In this document: one piece after another, positions 9,878 through 17,907 of the stretch
Layout: the number at the start of each line of letters is the position of its first letter
How positions within the stretch are numbered: the first letter of the stretch is position 1
From: Aminipila terrae
Lineage (GTDB): Bacteria > Bacillota > Clostridia > Peptostreptococcales > Anaerovoracaceae
Direction: 5' to 3'
Length of the DNA stretch: 64,000 nucleotides
Assembly (NCBI RefSeq): GCF_010120715.1
Contig: NZ_CP047591.1
Coordinates: forward strand, 930,001 to 994,000
Notes under the pieces: model-generated
What the model was told of the DNA's origin: nothing
Seen by the model: only the letters and a program-made list of their open reading frames with translations
Database searches by the model: none
Program-made: the position numbers and the translations under genes

Positions 9878-12462
9878 ACATTTTAAACAAAGCAACCCTG
9901 CAAAGCATGAAAAAGAGTCGCACAAGAACCATTGTAACGGTTATGGGGGTTATTCTGTCTGCCGCCATGATTACAGCAGTGGCAACCTTCGGAGTTTCCC
10001 TGCAGAATTTTCTGATAGAGGGCTCCATAGCCAAATACGGTGATTGGCACATTGAGTATTTTAATGTTGATTCTTCTTTTGTTCAGAATCGAACCCATGA
10101 CAAAGAAGTTTCAAATGCCGCCGAATTTGAAAATATTGGCTACTCAAAACTTGAGGGTGGAAAAAGTCCTGAAAAACCCTATCTGTTTATTGCCGGATTC
10201 AGCCAGAAAACTTTTGATACCTTGCCCATAAATCTGATTTCTGGCAGACTTCCTGAAAATAGCAGGGAGATTCTAGTCCCGTCCCATGTGGCAGCAAAGG
10301 GTGGCGTTCGCTTTAAGGTAGGCGACACTCTTTCTCTGGCTGTTGGAAGCCGAATGGAAGCCAACAAGAATCTGGATCAACACGATCCTTATGTTCCCGG
10401 CGTGAGTCTGGGAGAAGGCAAAGAAGTACTTGTTCCAAAAATACAAAAAAACTATACAGTTGTGGGTATCTGCGAAAGACCCGGTTTTGAGGAACATTCC
10501 GCGCCGGGATATACCCTGATAACAAAAGCAGATGTCCAAAATAAAGGGGATAGCCTCAGCCTGCTTGTCACCCTGAAAAACCCCCACCAGATAAGAGCTT
10601 ACGCAAGCAGTACAGCCGGAACCCATCACTATGTCTTTAATGATAATGTGCTGCGCTTCATGGGTCTTTCAGGAGATAATATCTTCAACGCCCTTCTGTA
10701 CTCTGTTGGTAGTATTTTGATTGCTATAATAATGACAGGCTCTATCTTTCTGATTTATAACTCCTTCAATATCTCGTTGAACGAACGCACACGCCAGTTC
10801 GGGATTCTCTCGTCAGTAGGGGCCACTGCAAGACAGCTGCGAAATTCGGTGCTATTTGAGGGACTTTGTGTCGGTGCAATCGGTATACCCATTGGTGTTC
10901 TGGTGGGCATAGGCAGTATCGGGCTTGTAATTCCCATTGTTGCAGAAAATTTCGGAAACATTCTCTATAGCAACGTGCCTTTAACCTTGTCGGTATCATT
11001 CCCGGCTATTGTGGCGGCTGCAGCAATCAGTCTGGTTACCATTTTGATTTCAGCCTATATCCCTGCCAGAAAAGCCGCTAACACTCCCGTAATGGAGAGT
11101 ATTCGCCAGACAAATGAGATCAAAACTGAATCCAAAGCCATGAAAACATCAAAATTCACCCAACGTATTTTGGGTTTGGAGGGTACTCTTGCCCTTAGAA
11201 ATTTTAAGAGAAACAAAAAACGTTATCGCAGCATTGTGCTATCCCTTGTTTTAAGTGTGGTGCTGTTTATATCTGGAAGTGCCTTTGGAACAACTCTGGA
11301 ACGGCTCTCAGAACGGTTGATTATGAGCATAGACTATGATATCTTTTTTTCTGCTCAGAACATGAATGTCAGTGAAATGTTACCCCTTTACCGCAAACTG
11401 AACACCGCAGGCGGGATTTATAAAAGCACGTACCAATCGGTTTTGGCATATTCATGTGCTGTTAAAGCCAACGATTTTTCAGATCGTTACAGGAAATACG
11501 AGGGTTATGCTTCGCCAGGAAATACGGTTCATCTGCCAATGTATATCCAGTTTATTGAAGACAGCCAATATCTGCACTTCATCAAAGAATTGGGCTTATC
11601 TAAAGAAGAATATACCGGGGAGCATGGGAAGATGATTGCCGTTGCCAAACAGCGGGTTGACAAGACAGACGGGTCCAACCAGTTATTTAATATATTCGCC
11701 AGTGGTTCTGGGACTTTTAATGTGACTCCAGAAACAAATGACAAACCAATGATGGAAAAGGAACAAAGCATAAACATTACCTTTGTGGATACATACCCGA
11801 TAGATCCTCCTCCACTTGAACCTTCCAGGCAGAATCCAAGGGTCTTTATGGTGGTAGCCCCCTATTCCCTCATAGACAAGTTTGCGTCCCCGGATACTCC
11901 TGCAACTATAGGCCTGTCCTTTCAGTCAAAGAATCCTTCCCAATCAGGGGCTGAAATGGAAGGGATGCTTCAGGATGCTGGAATTACATCTTTATATAAC
12001 CTGTACAATGTAAATGAAATGCTTGAACAATACCGAAGTTTAACATTTGTTGTTAATGTATTCACATATGTTTTTGTCATCATGATTTCGCTGATTGCGG
12101 TTGCCAATGTGTTTAATACCATTTCCACCAATATCAGGCTTCGCAGGCGTGAGCTTGCCATGCTCCGCTCAATAGGGATGTCTGACCGTGATTTTAATAA
12201 AATGATGAATTTCGAGTGTGCGTTTTATGGCATAAGGGCGCTGATATTCGGTCTTCCCCTGTCAGGACTTATCTCATGGTTTATTTACAAAGGATTCATG
12301 GTCACAGAAAAGATAGACAATTTCAATTTTGTGCTCCCATGGTCCAGTATGGCAATCAGCGCATTCAGCGTGCTCTTTATTGTGTTCATTACCATGCTGT
12401 ATGCCATTAGCAAGTTAAAAAAAGAAAATATTATTGATGCTCTTCGGGATGATATGACTTAA
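9874..12462 (+). CDS. FtsX-family ABC transporter permease
   Basis: An 862-residue permease with two FtsX-type membrane blocks. The first has an N-terminal helix (about 20-42), a ~230-residue extracytoplasmic domain and three helices (about 275-400) ending in the PARKAANT motif. The second starts near residue 445 and ends with three helices (about 725-850) carrying RRRELAMLRSIG. This mechanotransmission-type fold moves or releases substrates at the outer membrane face rather than acting as a classical pore. It is longer and more duplicated than BceB, so peptide resistance is inferred from operon context only. Confidence 0.9.
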   Translation: MNILNKATLQSMKKSRTRTIVTVMGVILSAAMITAVATFGVSLQNFLIEGSIAKYGDWHIEYFNVDSSFVQNRTHDKEVSNAAEFENIGYSKLEGGKSPEKPYLFIAGFSQKTFDTLPINLISGRLPENSREILVPSHVAAKGGVRFKVGDTLSLAVGSRMEANKNLDQHDPYVPGVSLGEGKEVLVPKIQKNYTVVGICERPGFEEHSAPGYTLITKADVQNKGDSLSLLVTLKNPHQIRAYASSTAGTHHYVFNDNVLRFMGLSGDNIFNALLYSVGSILIAIIMTGSIFLIYNSFNISLNERTRQFGILSSVGATARQLRNSVLFEGLCVGAIGIPIGVLVGIGSIGLVIPIVAENFGNILYSNVPLTLSVSFPAIVAAAAISLVTILISAYIPARKAANTPVMESIRQTNEIKTESKAMKTSKFTQRILGLEGTLALRNFKRNKKRYRSIVLSLVLSVVLFISGSAFGTTLERLSERLIMSIDYDIFFSAQNMNVSEMLPLYRKLNTAGGIYKSTYQSVLAYSCAVKANDFSDRYRKYEGYASPGNTVHLPMYIQFIEDSQYLHFIKELGLSKEEYTGEHGKMIAVAKQRVDKTDGSNQLFNIFASGSGTFNVTPETNDKPMMEKEQSINITFVDTYPIDPPPLEPSRQNPRVFMVVAPYSLIDKFASPDTPATIGLSFQSKNPSQSGAEMEGMLQDAGITSLYNLYNVNEMLEQYRSLTFVVNVFTYVFVIMISLIAVANVFNTISTNIRLRRRELAMLRSIGMSDRDFNKMMNFECAFYGIRALIFGLPLSGLISWFIYKGFMVTEKIDNFNFVLPWSSMAISAFSVLFIVFITMLYAISKLKKENIIDALRDDMT

Positions 12463-12546
12463 TCCTTAAACTACAACGTAATGCTACTCTGTGGTAAAAA
12501 AATATCCCACTACGGCAAATTATGTTTTGCATCCCAATATGGACTT

Positions 12547-12585
12547 CGGCGGTTTTGAAAGAACAATCAAAACCGCCGTTTTCTT
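12547..12585. terminator. bidirectional terminator between permease and MocR gene
   Basis: Perfect 12-bp arms (CGGCGGTTTTGA and its complement) around an 8-base loop, followed by TTTTCTTT on the plus strand. It lies between convergent genes and can end transcription of the ABC operon; the A-rich left flank could serve the minus strand. Confidence 0.85.
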
Positions 12586-12613
12586 TCTCACCAATTACTT
12601 ACTTATTATTGTC

Positions 12614-13993
12614 CTACATTACAGGTGAAGTAAGAAGCGGATACTGCTTCAAAATACGTACTAAGACATTCAATCCCTTTACCAGCTGCTCATCATTCTT
12701 TACCGCACCCAGTGAAATTCTTACTGCATTTGGCGGCAGTTGGTTTCCAACATAAAACTTATACGCGGATATAACTCTTACTTTATTCATTAAAGCAATG
12801 TTCTCAAAATCCGTACAGGACCATCCTTCTGGAAGGTCAAGCCACAAGAACATACTGCTTTCAGTAGTTTGAAATGAAAAGTCCTTCAGTATGGCCTTCG
12901 CCAGTTGTAGTCTACGAGCAAGCACTTTCCTTTTTTTATTAATTATTTCTACAGCAGTGCCATTCTCAATGAAACGTGTCACCAGCTCTGCGCTTATGGG
13001 TGGTGCCATCCATACAGTGCTTGTAACAGCATGAATAAATTTGTGCAAAAATTGTTCAGGCACAACAACGAAAGCTATCCTAAGTCCTGGTAATAATGCT
13101 TTTGAGATGCCGCTGATAAAAATCCCTTTATCAGGCACAAGAGCACTTAATGCTGTCCGTTCTGTGTTATTTGTAAAATTATATATATCATCTTCAATGA
13201 GGATTAGTCCATACCTAAGAATTATATCTGCAATAGCCTGCTTTCTCTCAGTTGACATCACAGTTGCTGTAGGATTTTGCATATTAGGCATAAGATAAAT
13301 CCCTTTTATTTGATACTTCTTACACATGTTTTCAAGGCTTTCAGGAATCATACCCTCTGAATCCATTGCTATCGGTTCAAGTTTAATGTGACTGAGTTGG
13401 GCTATATTCTTAATTCCGGTAAATGTAAGCGAATCCACAGCAATTCTGTCTCCTGGTTCGAAAATACCTATAAGGCAGCAGCTAATCGCATGCATGGCTC
13501 CTGCACATACTACAATGCGGTCACAACCTACGTTAAGGCCATACTGTCTTATCCATTTTGAAGCAACCTCTCTGTGTCTTCCAACTCCCTGGCTTGGTAC
13601 ATAGTCAAGCAGTGAATCAAATGCGTTGTCTTCTGCAATAGCTTTTAGCAGATTTGATAAGTCATAGCCTTCCACTTTCATGGAACCCACTAGACCAAGT
13701 TCAATAATTTCATCATGACCACTGAGAATCTCCGGTAAAGTAATATCTTTTTTTTCATTTTGTAATACATAAGTTCCGCTTCCAATGGTGCCTGAAATAA
13801 GTCCTCTTTTTTCGGCTTCCTTATATGCTCTGGAAATCGTAGTAAGGTTTACCCCTATTATCTTTGCCAGTGCTCGTTGAGGTGGCATTTTTTCATTTGG
13901 CTTAAGGATTCCAAGAGTAACATCCCTTTCTATTGCATCTGCGATGGCAATATAGAGGATTTTATCTGTATCAATAATTTTAGGATTCCACAT
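12614..13993 (-). CDS. MocR/PdxR-type GntR regulator with aminotransferase domain
   Basis: A 459-residue fusion of an N-terminal GntR winged helix (about 10-80) and a class-I aminotransferase fold. PLP residues are recognisable: the Schiff-base lysine K298 in SGISKALLPG, the EDDIY cofactor segment (267-271) and NPTAT near 240. In such regulators PLP or an amino-metabolite usually modulates DNA binding. It is divergent from the YczE-type membrane protein gene, the same pairing as yczR-yczE in Bacillus. Three TCATACAAT nonamers in the shared gap are the likely operators, one near its own start (inference). Confidence 0.92.
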   Translation of the reverse strand: MWNPKIIDTDKILYIAIADAIERDVTLGILKPNEKMPPQRALAKIIGVNLTTISRAYKEAEKRGLISGTIGSGTYVLQNEKKDITLPEILSGHDEIIELGLVGSMKVEGYDLSNLLKAIAEDNAFDSLLDYVPSQGVGRHREVASKWIRQYGLNVGCDRIVVCAGAMHAISCCLIGIFEPGDRIAVDSLTFTGIKNIAQLSHIKLEPIAMDSEGMIPESLENMCKKYQIKGIYLMPNMQNPTATVMSTERKQAIADIILRYGLILIEDDIYNFTNNTERTALSALVPDKGIFISGISKALLPGLRIAFVVVPEQFLHKFIHAVTSTVWMAPPISAELVTRFIENGTAVEIINKKRKVLARRLQLAKAILKDFSFQTTESSMFLWLDLPEGWSCTDFENIALMNKVRVISAYKFYVGNQLPPNAVRISLGAVKNDEQLVKGLNVLVRILKQYPLLTSPVM

Positions 13994-14013
13994 AAATCAT
14001 CTCTCCAATACAA

Positions 14014-14162
14014 ATTGTATGACAAACAATATCCTATTGACTTCCCTGCAAACGCCGCTATAATAAGGTTAAATGCAAGGTTATAACCAATAATATTATA
14101 ATAATTGTTTTTTGCACTAAGGTCATACAATTATTATATAACATTTTTACAAGTCATACAAT
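14014..14162. promoter_or_regulatory. three TCATACAAT nonamers and the yczE-type promoter
   Basis: The nonamer TCATACAAT occurs at 14123-14131 and 14154-14162 (direct, 31 bp apart) and inverted at 14014-14022 near the MocR start. A promoter for the plus-strand gene reads TTGCAC (14112-14117), 17 bp, TATATA (14135-14140). The first nonamer fills the spacer and the second sits just after the -10 box, positions suited to control by the MocR protein, which typically binds direct repeats. Confidence 0.65.
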
Positions 14163-14181
14163 CTTCAAAGGAGGTTTTATA

Positions 14182-14868
14182 ATGAAAATATTTTATACCC
14201 GTTTATTGCGATTAATCTGGGGACTTTTTCTATATTCACTTGGAATCGTAGTTACACTAAACGCCCATATAGGATACGCTCCATGGGAAGTTTTCCATGT
14301 GGGGCTTGCTAAAACCACAGGAATAAGCATCGGAACTGCTTCTATTATGACTGGAGTAGTTATTGGACTAATAGCAGTATTGCTTGGAGAAAAAATCGGA
14401 CTTGGGACGATCTTAAATATGGTGCTCATTGGTGTATTTCTTGATATGATCATTGGATTTCAAATAATACCAGTGTTGAACAATTTTCCACTTGGAATTA
14501 TGATGTTGATTATCGGATTGTTTATAATTACTTTGGCTTCATATTTTTACATTGGATCAGCGTTTGGAGCAGGTCCGAGGGACAGTTTGATGGTTGCCCT
14601 TACTCGCATAACGGGCCTGCCAATAGGTGTCTGCCGTGGAATAATTGAACTCTTAGCAGTATTTATAGGTTGGAGACTTGGTGGTATGCTTGGTATCGGA
14701 ACAATTTTATCCGCATTTCTAATAGGATTTTGTGTTCAGGTAACCTTTAAATTGCTTAAGTTTGATGCCACAGAAGTTGAACACGAAACATTGGACCGAA
14801 CATACAAAATGCTCTTTCGTAATAAAAAGGAACAGCCTGATGATGAAGAGATGCCTGGAAATTATTAA
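14182..14868 (+). CDS. YczE/YyaS/YitT-family membrane protein
   Basis: A 228-residue polytopic protein with about six membrane helices and a charged cytoplasmic tail. Family hallmarks include HIGYAPWEVFHVGL near the start and a second, related GAGPRDSLMVALT segment around residue 130, suggesting an internal repeat. Function in the family is unsettled; YczE of Bacillus affects non-ribosomal peptide production. The ATG is preceded by AAAGGAGG. Regulation by the divergent MocR protein is strongly suggested by the shared nonamer sites. Confidence 0.88.
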   Translation: MKIFYTRLLRLIWGLFLYSLGIVVTLNAHIGYAPWEVFHVGLAKTTGISIGTASIMTGVVIGLIAVLLGEKIGLGTILNMVLIGVFLDMIIGFQIIPVLNNFPLGIMMLIIGLFIITLASYFYIGSAFGAGPRDSLMVALTRITGLPIGVCRGIIELLAVFIGWRLGGMLGIGTILSAFLIGFCVQVTFKLLKFDATEVEHETLDRTYKMLFRNKKEQPDDEEMPGNY

Positions 14869-14903
14869 TAGTCCACAAAAGCTTCATAATAATGCCATGA
14901 GTT

Positions 14904-15254
14904 TCAGCTCCTTAAAACCTTCTCCATGGGCTTGCCTTTTGCCAATTCATCAATCAATTTGTCAAGCCAGCGGATTTTCTGCATAAGTGGTTCTTGGATT
15001 TCCTCAACTCGATGCCCACAAATCACCCCTGAAATTTGGGTGGCGTTGGGGTTTATCTGTGGGGCTTCGTTAAAGAAGGTCTCATAATCGACATTCTTTA
15101 CAATCTGTGCTTGCAAACCAAAATCGTCATATCCCGTCAGCCAGCAAATCACCATGTCAACCTCAGATTTACTGCGTCCTTTGCGCTCCGCCTTTTGGAC
15201 TAGCAACGGATAGACTTTCGAAAATGTCATTTTATATACCCGTTCGTTTTTCAT
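14904..15254 (-). CDS. DUF2200 family protein
   Basis: Small cytoplasmic protein, 116 residues from the preferred ATG at 15254, which follows AAGGTG by seven bases; an ATG at 15290 would overlap the upstream gene by 31 bp. The sequence MTFSKVYPLLVQKAERKGR and the later ICGHRVEEI are characteristic of DUF2200. Function unknown. It is the second gene of a pair with the DUF1801 protein, five bases downstream of that stop. Confidence 0.82.
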   Translation of the reverse strand: MKNERVYKMTFSKVYPLLVQKAERKGRSKSEVDMVICWLTGYDDFGLQAQIVKNVDYETFFNEAPQINPNATQISGVICGHRVEEIQEPLMQKIRWLDKLIDELAKGKPMEKVLRS

Positions 15255-15259
15255 AGGTA

Positions 15260-15667
15260 TCACCTTTTCACTTTCCGTTTTATTCTCCACCGCACGATGT
15301 CGGTGATGAGTTCATGGTCAATGGGCTTGTCAAGGGGCAACTGAATGGCTCCCTTGGAAGTCTTATATCCTACAAGCCGTTCCGCAAATTCGGCCGTAGC
15401 TTCCCCACCGGGGTAAATCCCGATGTGTTTTTTGAATGCCGCAAAGTGGATGAGATTCTCGTCCTGCCAGAATGTGGGCATCCTCCACGAAATTTTTTCT
15501 ACGGCTTCCGGTGCGGCTGCACGGATAGTCTCACGGATACCTTGCAACAGAGGCCGCACAGCTTCTGCCTGTTCAGCAATATATTCGTCAATACTGTTCT
15601 TTTTTACGCAAAAATGATTTTGTTCTACGCTTTTAAACTCCTGGCCACACTTTGGGCATTTCCACAT
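15260..15667 (-). CDS. DUF1801/YdhG-family protein with N-terminal zinc-binding motif
   Basis: A 135-residue protein of the YdhG/DUF1801 fold: EKISWRMPTFW, HFAAFKKHIGIYPG and the KGAIQLPLDKPI segment are typical. The first 22 residues add a CPKCG-x13-HFC pattern that could bind zinc, an extension not universal in the family. Related proteins have been linked to frataxin-like iron handling in Bacillus, but this is not shown here. It leads a two-gene minus-strand unit with the DUF2200 gene. Confidence 0.82.
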   Translation of the reverse strand: MWKCPKCGQEFKSVEQNHFCVKKNSIDEYIAEQAEAVRPLLQGIRETIRAAAPEAVEKISWRMPTFWQDENLIHFAAFKKHIGIYPGGEATAEFAERLVGYKTSKGAIQLPLDKPIDHELITDIVRWRIKRKVKR

Positions 15668-15694
15668 TTAACCCACACTCCTTCTTATTGTGTC

Positions 15695-16447
15695 TTATAC
15701 TTTTTTGAGTATTCTCTTTAAGTAGGCTACATCTAACAAATTCACCGTTTCAAAATTTCCTTTATAAAAAACACCCCAATTATTAAAAACGCAAGGCAAT
15801 TCCTTTGCTTTTTCCAGCGTATCCACTTGAATTAAAGATACAGGGACGTGATTCATCTCGCAATACTGTTTTATCATCTCAATGTTTTGACAGACATAGG
15901 GGCATTGCATATCATAATAAATTGTTAACTCTTTGCTTTCAATCTTCTGTTTTTTAACATTTCGTTCAAACTTTGGCGTTGTACCGTCAAAAGAAAGCGC
16001 AAGCAATTCATATCCATTATCAGTAGTATCCACAACTTCAAAGCCATATGTTTTCGCAAATGACTGGTCTGTAAGCCATGATTTTTGTTTTTTTGCTCCC
16101 AGCATACAAATGCCGGATTTACCCTTTTCTTTGGCATCAGCTAAACAATACTCCATCAGGGATTTTCCATACCCTTTCCCTTTGTAACTACCTGAGACCC
16201 ATAAACAATATACATAATAATAGTTGTCACCTGCTATGGGAACCCAAGCTGTTTCAAGAGGAGCATATTCAATAAAAACTGTAGCCTTTTCATTTAACTT
16301 TCTAAAGACGTGACCTTCGTTTAGACGTTCTGAAAGCCATTGTCGCTTAGCGTCAATCCCTTGATGAGGCTTTTTGCTTCGGATAATGCAGCATAAGTGC
16401 TCACTGGCAAGGTTTTCTGTTGTTATGTTTACAAAATCAGTATTCAT
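15695..16447 (-). CDS. GNAT acetyltransferase with YoaP-like C-terminal domain
   Basis: A 250-residue two-domain protein. The N-terminal ~150 residues form a GNAT fold with the acetyl-CoA loop GSYKGKGYGKSL. The C-terminal ~90 residues match the YoaP domain, a thioredoxin-like module starting YYDMQCPYVCQN with two cysteines and ending in a conserved GVFYKGNFETVNLLD region. Substrate unknown. The start is preceded by AAAGGAGG. It is probably independent of the neighbouring lipoprotein gene, which lies 25 bp downstream. Confidence 0.86.
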   Translation of the reverse strand: MNTDFVNITTENLASEHLCCIIRSKKPHQGIDAKRQWLSERLNEGHVFRKLNEKATVFIEYAPLETAWVPIAGDNYYYVYCLWVSGSYKGKGYGKSLMEYCLADAKEKGKSGICMLGAKKQKSWLTDQSFAKTYGFEVVDTTDNGYELLALSFDGTTPKFERNVKKQKIESKELTIYYDMQCPYVCQNIEMIKQYCEMNHVPVSLIQVDTLEKAKELPCVFNNWGVFYKGNFETVNLLDVAYLKRILKKV

Positions 16448-16472
16448 GTATACCCTCCTTTGAAGTACTCGT

Positions 16473-17135
16473 TCAGGAATTTGCTTTTAATTCATTCCAT
16501 ATGATTAAGTCAGATGAATTCGTAAGATATTTACTAGTCAGTGAATTCCATTCATCTTCTGAAACTTCTTTATCTTCAAACATAAATACATCATAATCGG
16601 TACTTTCTGTCTGATTACTTTCATTGACGCTGTGATATTTTGCGAAATATACTTTTGAGATTTCATTTCCATGGGAGTCCAAAACCAAATAATAATAATT
16701 AATATGAGTTGGTGCTGCCCCATTGCGTTCATATAAGATTGCACCGTTGTTTAGGGGAGATTCATAATCAGGACCATCATGCCATAAAACTACTTGACCA
16801 TCAAGATACGTAAAAATAGCATAGCTCCCGCCCACAACAGGACGAAGATGAAGTTCCGGTATTCCATCCCCGTTCATATCAAATATAGCATAATATGTTT
16901 TTAAATCTGGCTCCAAAGAAATATCTTTAATTGTGACAACTCCATCACTTATCTCATGTTTTGAGTCTTGTGCCTTTATACTTCCTGCTAAGAAATTATC
17001 ATATGCTACAAGAGCAGCATCTTTGTTTGTTTTTTGAGTGTTGGCACTGTTCTCCTCACAGGCGCTTAGGGCAAATAGAAATATGAGAGCTAGTATAAGA
17101 TAAAGATTCCTCTTGGTAAAGGGGTTGCGTTTCAT
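16473..17135 (-). CDS. hypothetical lipoprotein
   Basis: A 220-residue exported protein with a classical lipoprotein signal: positively charged MKRNPFTKRN, hydrophobic core, lipobox LSAC with Cys27 as the lipidation site. The mature part is probably a beta-rich domain containing a calcium-like FDMNGDGIPEL segment (about residues 87-97), as in small clostridial lipoproteins of unknown role. The start has an AGGAGG ribosome site. It sits between two GNAT genes. Confidence 0.85.
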   Translation of the reverse strand: MKRNPFTKRNLYLILALIFLFALSACEENSANTQKTNKDAALVAYDNFLAGSIKAQDSKHEISDGVVTIKDISLEPDLKTYYAIFDMNGDGIPELHLRPVVGGSYAIFTYLDGQVVLWHDGPDYESPLNNGAILYERNGAAPTHINYYYLVLDSHGNEISKVYFAKYHSVNESNQTESTDYDVFMFEDKEVSEDEWNSLTSKYLTNSSDLIIWNELKANS

Positions 17136-17174
17136 GATGACCTCCTAAGGCTTTTTATCTTTGTCTAAAGGACC

Positions 17175-17819
17175 TTACTGTATAACAGAATGACTGAGGA
17201 TATAAAATTCTTCTTGGCTCGGTTGGAATTTCATCTCCATTTTTTCCAGGCCCTCATCAAAGCACGCTACTTCTTGTTGGTCTATCTTCATCACAGGGCT
17301 GTCATAATAGACCCATTTTCTTCCGTCCAAAGTCTCCGGCTTGAGTTCTTTTACCATCATAGCTGCTGGGAAAGCTCCATTCTCAAGACAGATGTTAAAC
17401 TTTTTGCAACTCTTAAAATCAAGGCTCACATAATTGCTTGGAACCCCAAATATGACAATGACATCATACCCAAGGGCAACTGCCAACCCAAAAGAATGCT
17501 CCATAAGCATTTTCCCATACCCCATTCTTTGATATTCTGGTAGGATACAAACCGGACCAAAGGTAAGGATTTCTTTTTCAATCCCAGCCTCATCAACCAG
17601 CTTGGCCTTCGTGTACATAATATTGCCGATGATCTGACCATCCACTTCTATCACGAGGTCAAGCTCTGACAGAAAATCCTCATGGGGTCGCATAACATGA
17701 ACCAAATAGTGTTCTTGGCACCCCGGCATATATAAATTCCAAAAAGATTTCCTTGTAATTTCTTCTACCCTTTTATAATCTGTTTCTTTTTCATTTCTAA
17801 TCTTTACAATTTTATTCAT
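17175..17819 (-). CDS. GNAT-family N-acetyltransferase (YhbS-like)
   Basis: A 214-residue acetyltransferase. The GNAT core spans about residues 5-150 with the acetyl-CoA motif LPEYQRMGYGKMLM near 93-106 and a preceding beta-strand EILTFGPVCI. The C-terminal ~60 residues are an extension seen in YhbS-like members. Substrate cannot be predicted. It starts at an ATG after AGGGG and stands 39 bp upstream of the lipoprotein gene on the same strand. Confidence 0.85.
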   Translation of the reverse strand: MNKIVKIRNEKETDYKRVEEITRKSFWNLYMPGCQEHYLVHVMRPHEDFLSELDLVIEVDGQIIGNIMYTKAKLVDEAGIEKEILTFGPVCILPEYQRMGYGKMLMEHSFGLAVALGYDVIVIFGVPSNYVSLDFKSCKKFNICLENGAFPAAMMVKELKPETLDGRKWVYYDSPVMKIDQQEVACFDEGLEKMEMKFQPSQEEFYILSHSVIQ

Positions 17820-17907
17820 TTTTTACCCCTGATATCTATTTAAATAATCTTTCACAATTATGGAATTATTCTATCACTGACAGAGATAGAATTCAATGGT
17901 GCGAAAA

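Noticed and set aside
7450..12462. Naming the ABC module bceRSAB
   Set aside because: The permease has a duplicated FtsX layout of 862 residues unlike BceB, so only the general class is supported.
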